Source: Komagataeibacter sp. FNDCF1
Lineage (GTDB): Bacteria; Pseudomonadota; Alphaproteobacteria; Acetobacterales; Acetobacteraceae
Reading direction: 5' to 3'
Length of the DNA: 64,000 bases
NCBI RefSeq assembly: GCF_021295335.1
Contig: NZ_JAIWOT010000001.1
Location: 2,265,001-2,329,000, forward strand
Shown here: piece by piece, positions 61,552 to 64,000 of the stretch
Position numbering within the stretch: position 1 is the stretch's first letter
How the letters are laid out: every line of letters begins with the position of its first letter
Notes under the pieces: generated by a model
Told to the model about the DNA's origin: nothing
The model's database searches: none
The model's input: the letters and a program-made list of their open reading frames with translations, nothing else
Made by a program: the position numbers and the translations under genes

Positions 61552-63891
61552 ATGCCGCATGCCCCCTACTGCCCCGATGCGCCGCCTGTGTGCCCCCTTT
61601 CGTACCGGCTGGCGCTGGGCGTGGCCCTTGGTGCCCTGATGGGCATGGGGTCGGGGCCCGCGCGCGCGGCGGCAGCCAGCGGCACGTCCGCGCCCGTTCC
61701 CTCCACCCACCCGCGGCAGGGCGTGACCGCCCCGCAGCCAGGGGTGGAAACCCTGACCGTGACCAGCCAGCATGTGGTGGGCACCCAGCCCGGCGGTGGC
61801 CTGATCCGGGAGGAAGACGCCCCGAAATCGGTCAGCACCATCGGCACGGACTTCATGCGCAAGCAGGCCCCGAGTGCCACGGCATTCGACATGGTCAGCC
61901 TGCTGCCCGGCGCCAATGTCGCCTCATCCGATGCGCTGGGGTTTTCGCCCCAGACCAACATCACCGTGCGCGGGCTGGGGGGGGATTCCATCGGCTACCT
62001 GCTTGAGGGCATGCCGCTGAATGATATCGCCTATTACAACGGCTATCCCGGCCAGTTCGCCGATACCGAGAATTACCAGAGCGTCTCGCTCGCCCAGGGG
62101 TCGGCCGACCTCGATGCCCCGGTGCTCAACGCGGCGGGGGGGCTGATGGACATGACCTTCCGCGACCCGTCGCTGCGCGCGGGGGGATATGCGGATGTCT
62201 CTTACGGGTCATACAACACCAACCGGCAGTTCCTGCGGCTGGAAACCGGGCAGATCGGCAATACGGGCCTGCGTGGCTTCGTATCCTACTCCCACGGCTA
62301 TACCGATAACTGGCGCGGTCCCGGCCATGACGAGCGCCAGCACATCGACTTCAAGTTCCTGCGCGAATGGGGCGATGGCAACCGGGTCTCGCTGATCGGC
62401 ACATGGAACACGATGGTGGCCAGCTACTACCCCACGGTGGACAAGGCGGACTGGCAGGCGCAGGGGCCACATGGCGTGGCCAACAACCTGGCCGCCACCT
62501 ACAACCCGAACAATGCCGCTGGCGGCACCGATTACTGGGAACTGTACCGCCAGCCCGAACGCATTGCCTACATGGCCGCCCCCGCGCGCTTCACGCTGGC
62601 GCGCGGCCTGCACCTCAAGGTCACGCCCTACGCGCAGTGGAGCTATGGCAACGCCCCCAGCGGCACGACCATGGGGGATGCCGGGCTGTGTGAGGGTTCG
62701 GGGGGCTGTGATGCGGATGCGGTCGTACGCGCCAACTGGACCCAGGCCAGCTACCGCTCTGGCTTCAACACCACGCTGGACTGGCAGCTGGGCAACCATG
62801 ACCTGGTGTTCGGCTACTGGTACGACTATTCCGATGACAGCGAGCACCAGCCCTTCACCGCCGTGAACGCACAGGGCCATGCAGCGGACATATGGGTGGA
62901 CCGGATCAGCCGCACCCTGCTTGAAGCCGATGGCCAGCAGGTGGATGCAGGCAGCTACCACATGATATCCCAGACCAATGCGCTCTATATCGGTGACCGG
63001 ATGCATTTCCTGCGCCGCAGGCTGATGGTTGACGTGGGCTTCAAGGAAGTGATGCTGGACCGCCACGGCACCACCACATCCGCTGGCGTACAGACGGGGG
63101 CGGGTAGCAACAGTGCGACCCCCCTGCCCCGCATCGCGATCCGCTACGCGATCACGCCGCACCACATGGTGTTCTTCAACACCACCACCAATTTCCGTAC
63201 ACCTGACGAGACCGCCCTGTTTGGCGGGGTCACGGCCAGCGGCATCGCGACCCAGCTGAAAAACGAGTATTCCGTGTCGGAAGAACTGGGCTACCGCTAT
63301 AACGGCAACCTGCTGGTCGGCAGCCTGACGCTGTTCAACTACGATTTCACCAACCGCGAGATCCAGACCCAGATCGGCCAGATCGAATCCACCATCAATG
63401 GCGGTGGCCAGACATCACGCGGTGTGGATGTGGAAATCGGGATGAAGCCGTGGCACCACTGGGCGCCCTACGTGTCGGGCGAGTACCTGCACGCCACCAT
63501 CGACAGCGACATCCCCGATGGAAGCGGCCTGCTGGCGACACGGGGCAGGACGGCGGTGGAAAGCCCACGGCTGCAGGCCTCCGCCGGGCTGAGCTATGAT
63601 GACGGGCACTTCTTCGGCATGGCGTCCATCCATTATACCGGACGGCAGTATTCCACCTTCATGAATGATGAACGCATGCCCGACCATACCACCGGCAATC
63701 TGGCCATCGGTTACCGGATGGATGACCATGCCTTTCTCTCGCATCCTGAATTCAGGATGAATTTCAACAATATCACCAACCAGCATTACCTGTCCGGCGT
63801 GGCCACCCCCACGCTTACGGCAGCCGACGGGCCGCAATATTACGTGGGCGGCGGACTGGCGGTGCTGTTCACGGCGGCCACCGGGTTCTGA
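61552..63891 (+). CDS. TonB-dependent outer-membrane receptor divergent from phoU-phoB
   Basis: A 779-residue receptor: signal peptide to about residue 40 (ALGVALGALMGMGSGPARA), Pro/Ser linker, plug at about 65-190 (EEDAPKSVSTIGTDFMRKQAP, TVRGLGGDSIGYLLEGMPLND) and a barrel ending LFTAATGF with terminal Phe. It belongs to a different subgroup from the other two receptors in the window, with a longer aromatic-rich extracellular part (DYWELYRQPERIAYMAAPARF). It sits across a 171-bp divergent promoter from phoU. Ligand unknown. ATG at 61552 has AGGA nine bases before it. Confidence 0.9.
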   Translation: MPHAPYCPDAPPVCPLSYRLALGVALGALMGMGSGPARAAAASGTSAPVPSTHPRQGVTAPQPGVETLTVTSQHVVGTQPGGGLIREEDAPKSVSTIGTDFMRKQAPSATAFDMVSLLPGANVASSDALGFSPQTNITVRGLGGDSIGYLLEGMPLNDIAYYNGYPGQFADTENYQSVSLAQGSADLDAPVLNAAGGLMDMTFRDPSLRAGGYADVSYGSYNTNRQFLRLETGQIGNTGLRGFVSYSHGYTDNWRGPGHDERQHIDFKFLREWGDGNRVSLIGTWNTMVASYYPTVDKADWQAQGPHGVANNLAATYNPNNAAGGTDYWELYRQPERIAYMAAPARFTLARGLHLKVTPYAQWSYGNAPSGTTMGDAGLCEGSGGCDADAVVRANWTQASYRSGFNTTLDWQLGNHDLVFGYWYDYSDDSEHQPFTAVNAQGHAADIWVDRISRTLLEADGQQVDAGSYHMISQTNALYIGDRMHFLRRRLMVDVGFKEVMLDRHGTTTSAGVQTGAGSNSATPLPRIAIRYAITPHHMVFFNTTTNFRTPDETALFGGVTASGIATQLKNEYSVSEELGYRYNGNLLVGSLTLFNYDFTNREIQTQIGQIESTINGGGQTSRGVDVEIGMKPWHHWAPYVSGEYLHATIDSDIPDGSGLLATRGRTAVESPRLQASAGLSYDDGHFFGMASIHYTGRQYSTFMNDERMPDHTTGNLAIGYRMDDHAFLSHPEFRMNFNNITNQHYLSGVATPTLTAADGPQYYVGGGLAVLFTAATGF

Positions 63892-64000
63892 CTGGCGCAG
63901 TCGCGCAGCACGACCCCGCCCGCCAGCAGGTACAGAAGCGCGGGTACCAGCAGGAATCCCATATGGATGCCCGCCTGCGCCTGCGCGGACTGCACACCGC
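63840..64000 (-). CDS. C-terminal end of an MFS transporter, 5' part outside window
   Basis: The minus-strand frame ending at the TAA at 63840-63842 reads SAQAQAGIHMGFLLVPALL followed by a hydrophobic YLLAGGVVL and a short polar tail, like the final helix of a sugar-type MFS carrier. About 52 residues lie in the window. Its last 50 bp overlap the 3' end of the TonB receptor gene in convergent orientation. Assignment rests on one helix only. Confidence 0.45.
   Translation of the reverse strand, partial: GVQSAQAQAGIHMGFLLVPALLYLLAGGVVLRDCASQNPVAAVNSTASPPPT

Noticed and set aside
1-64000. CRISPR array or intact insertion sequence
   Set aside because: No regularly spaced direct repeats, cas-like genes or transposase motifs were seen on either strand.

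Overview
The window looks like chromosome of an acetic acid bacterium (Acetobacteraceae, probably Komagataeibacter, Gluconacetobacter or a close relative). This rests on high-GC coding sequence with AT-rich spacers, an OprB porin, TonB receptors of the kind common in that family, an alphaproteobacterial carnitine dehydrogenase-thioesterase fusion, and two copies of an AT-rich palindromic intergenic repeat I associate with Komagataeibacter. Genus is inference; the family-level call is firmer.

The left edge (1-1152) is core: rlmB and tRNA-Tyr with a terminator. A periplasmic cupin and a PAS-PAS-GAF-GGDEF-EAL c-di-GMP protein follow (1647-4866). From about 4.9 to 51.7 kb the window is largely one catabolic supercluster for quaternary trimethylammonium compounds. 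Its modules are: (1) a five-gene minus-strand operon with two gamma-butyrobetaine-dioxygenase-like enzymes, a PhnZ/TmpB-like HD-domain diiron oxygenase, a 59-residue membrane protein and an MFS carrier; (2) carnitine catabolism (cdhC, fused cdhAB, cdhR) with a secreted alpha/beta hydrolase and a TonB receptor; (3) choline oxidation by betA and a one-piece fusion of the BetI repressor to the BetB dehydrogenase, with two BetI-like operators upstream; (4) serial betaine demethylation by gbcA, gbcB, dgcA, dgcB, etfA and etfB, plus class III alcohol dehydrogenase for the formaldehyde released; (5) supply functions: Tat-exported phospholipase C, two CocE/NonD hydrolases, a POT transporter, a second TonB receptor, choline sulfatase betC and the choXWV choline importer. 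Four GlxA-type AraC regulators sit beside different modules.

The genes fit one scheme. Phosphatidylcholine, choline-O-sulfate, free choline, carnitine, gamma-butyrobetaine and possibly trimethylammonium phosphonates converge on glycine betaine. This is demethylated to dimethylglycine and sarcosine, and FrmA removes formaldehyde. Sarcosine oxidation and phosphocholine dephosphorylation are not encoded here.

The right side (52-64 kb) returns to mixed and core genes: a GNAT / nitrilase-family amidase / SnoaL-like triad, a DUF202 protein, rlmJ, a ribokinase-family kinase, a cobalamin riboswitch upstream of an OprB-type porin, a lipoprotein, a peptide-deformylase-like protein with altered metal ligands, phoB-phoU, a third TonB receptor and the end of an MFS gene running off the window. 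I see no CRISPR array, intact insertion sequence, integrase or rRNA.
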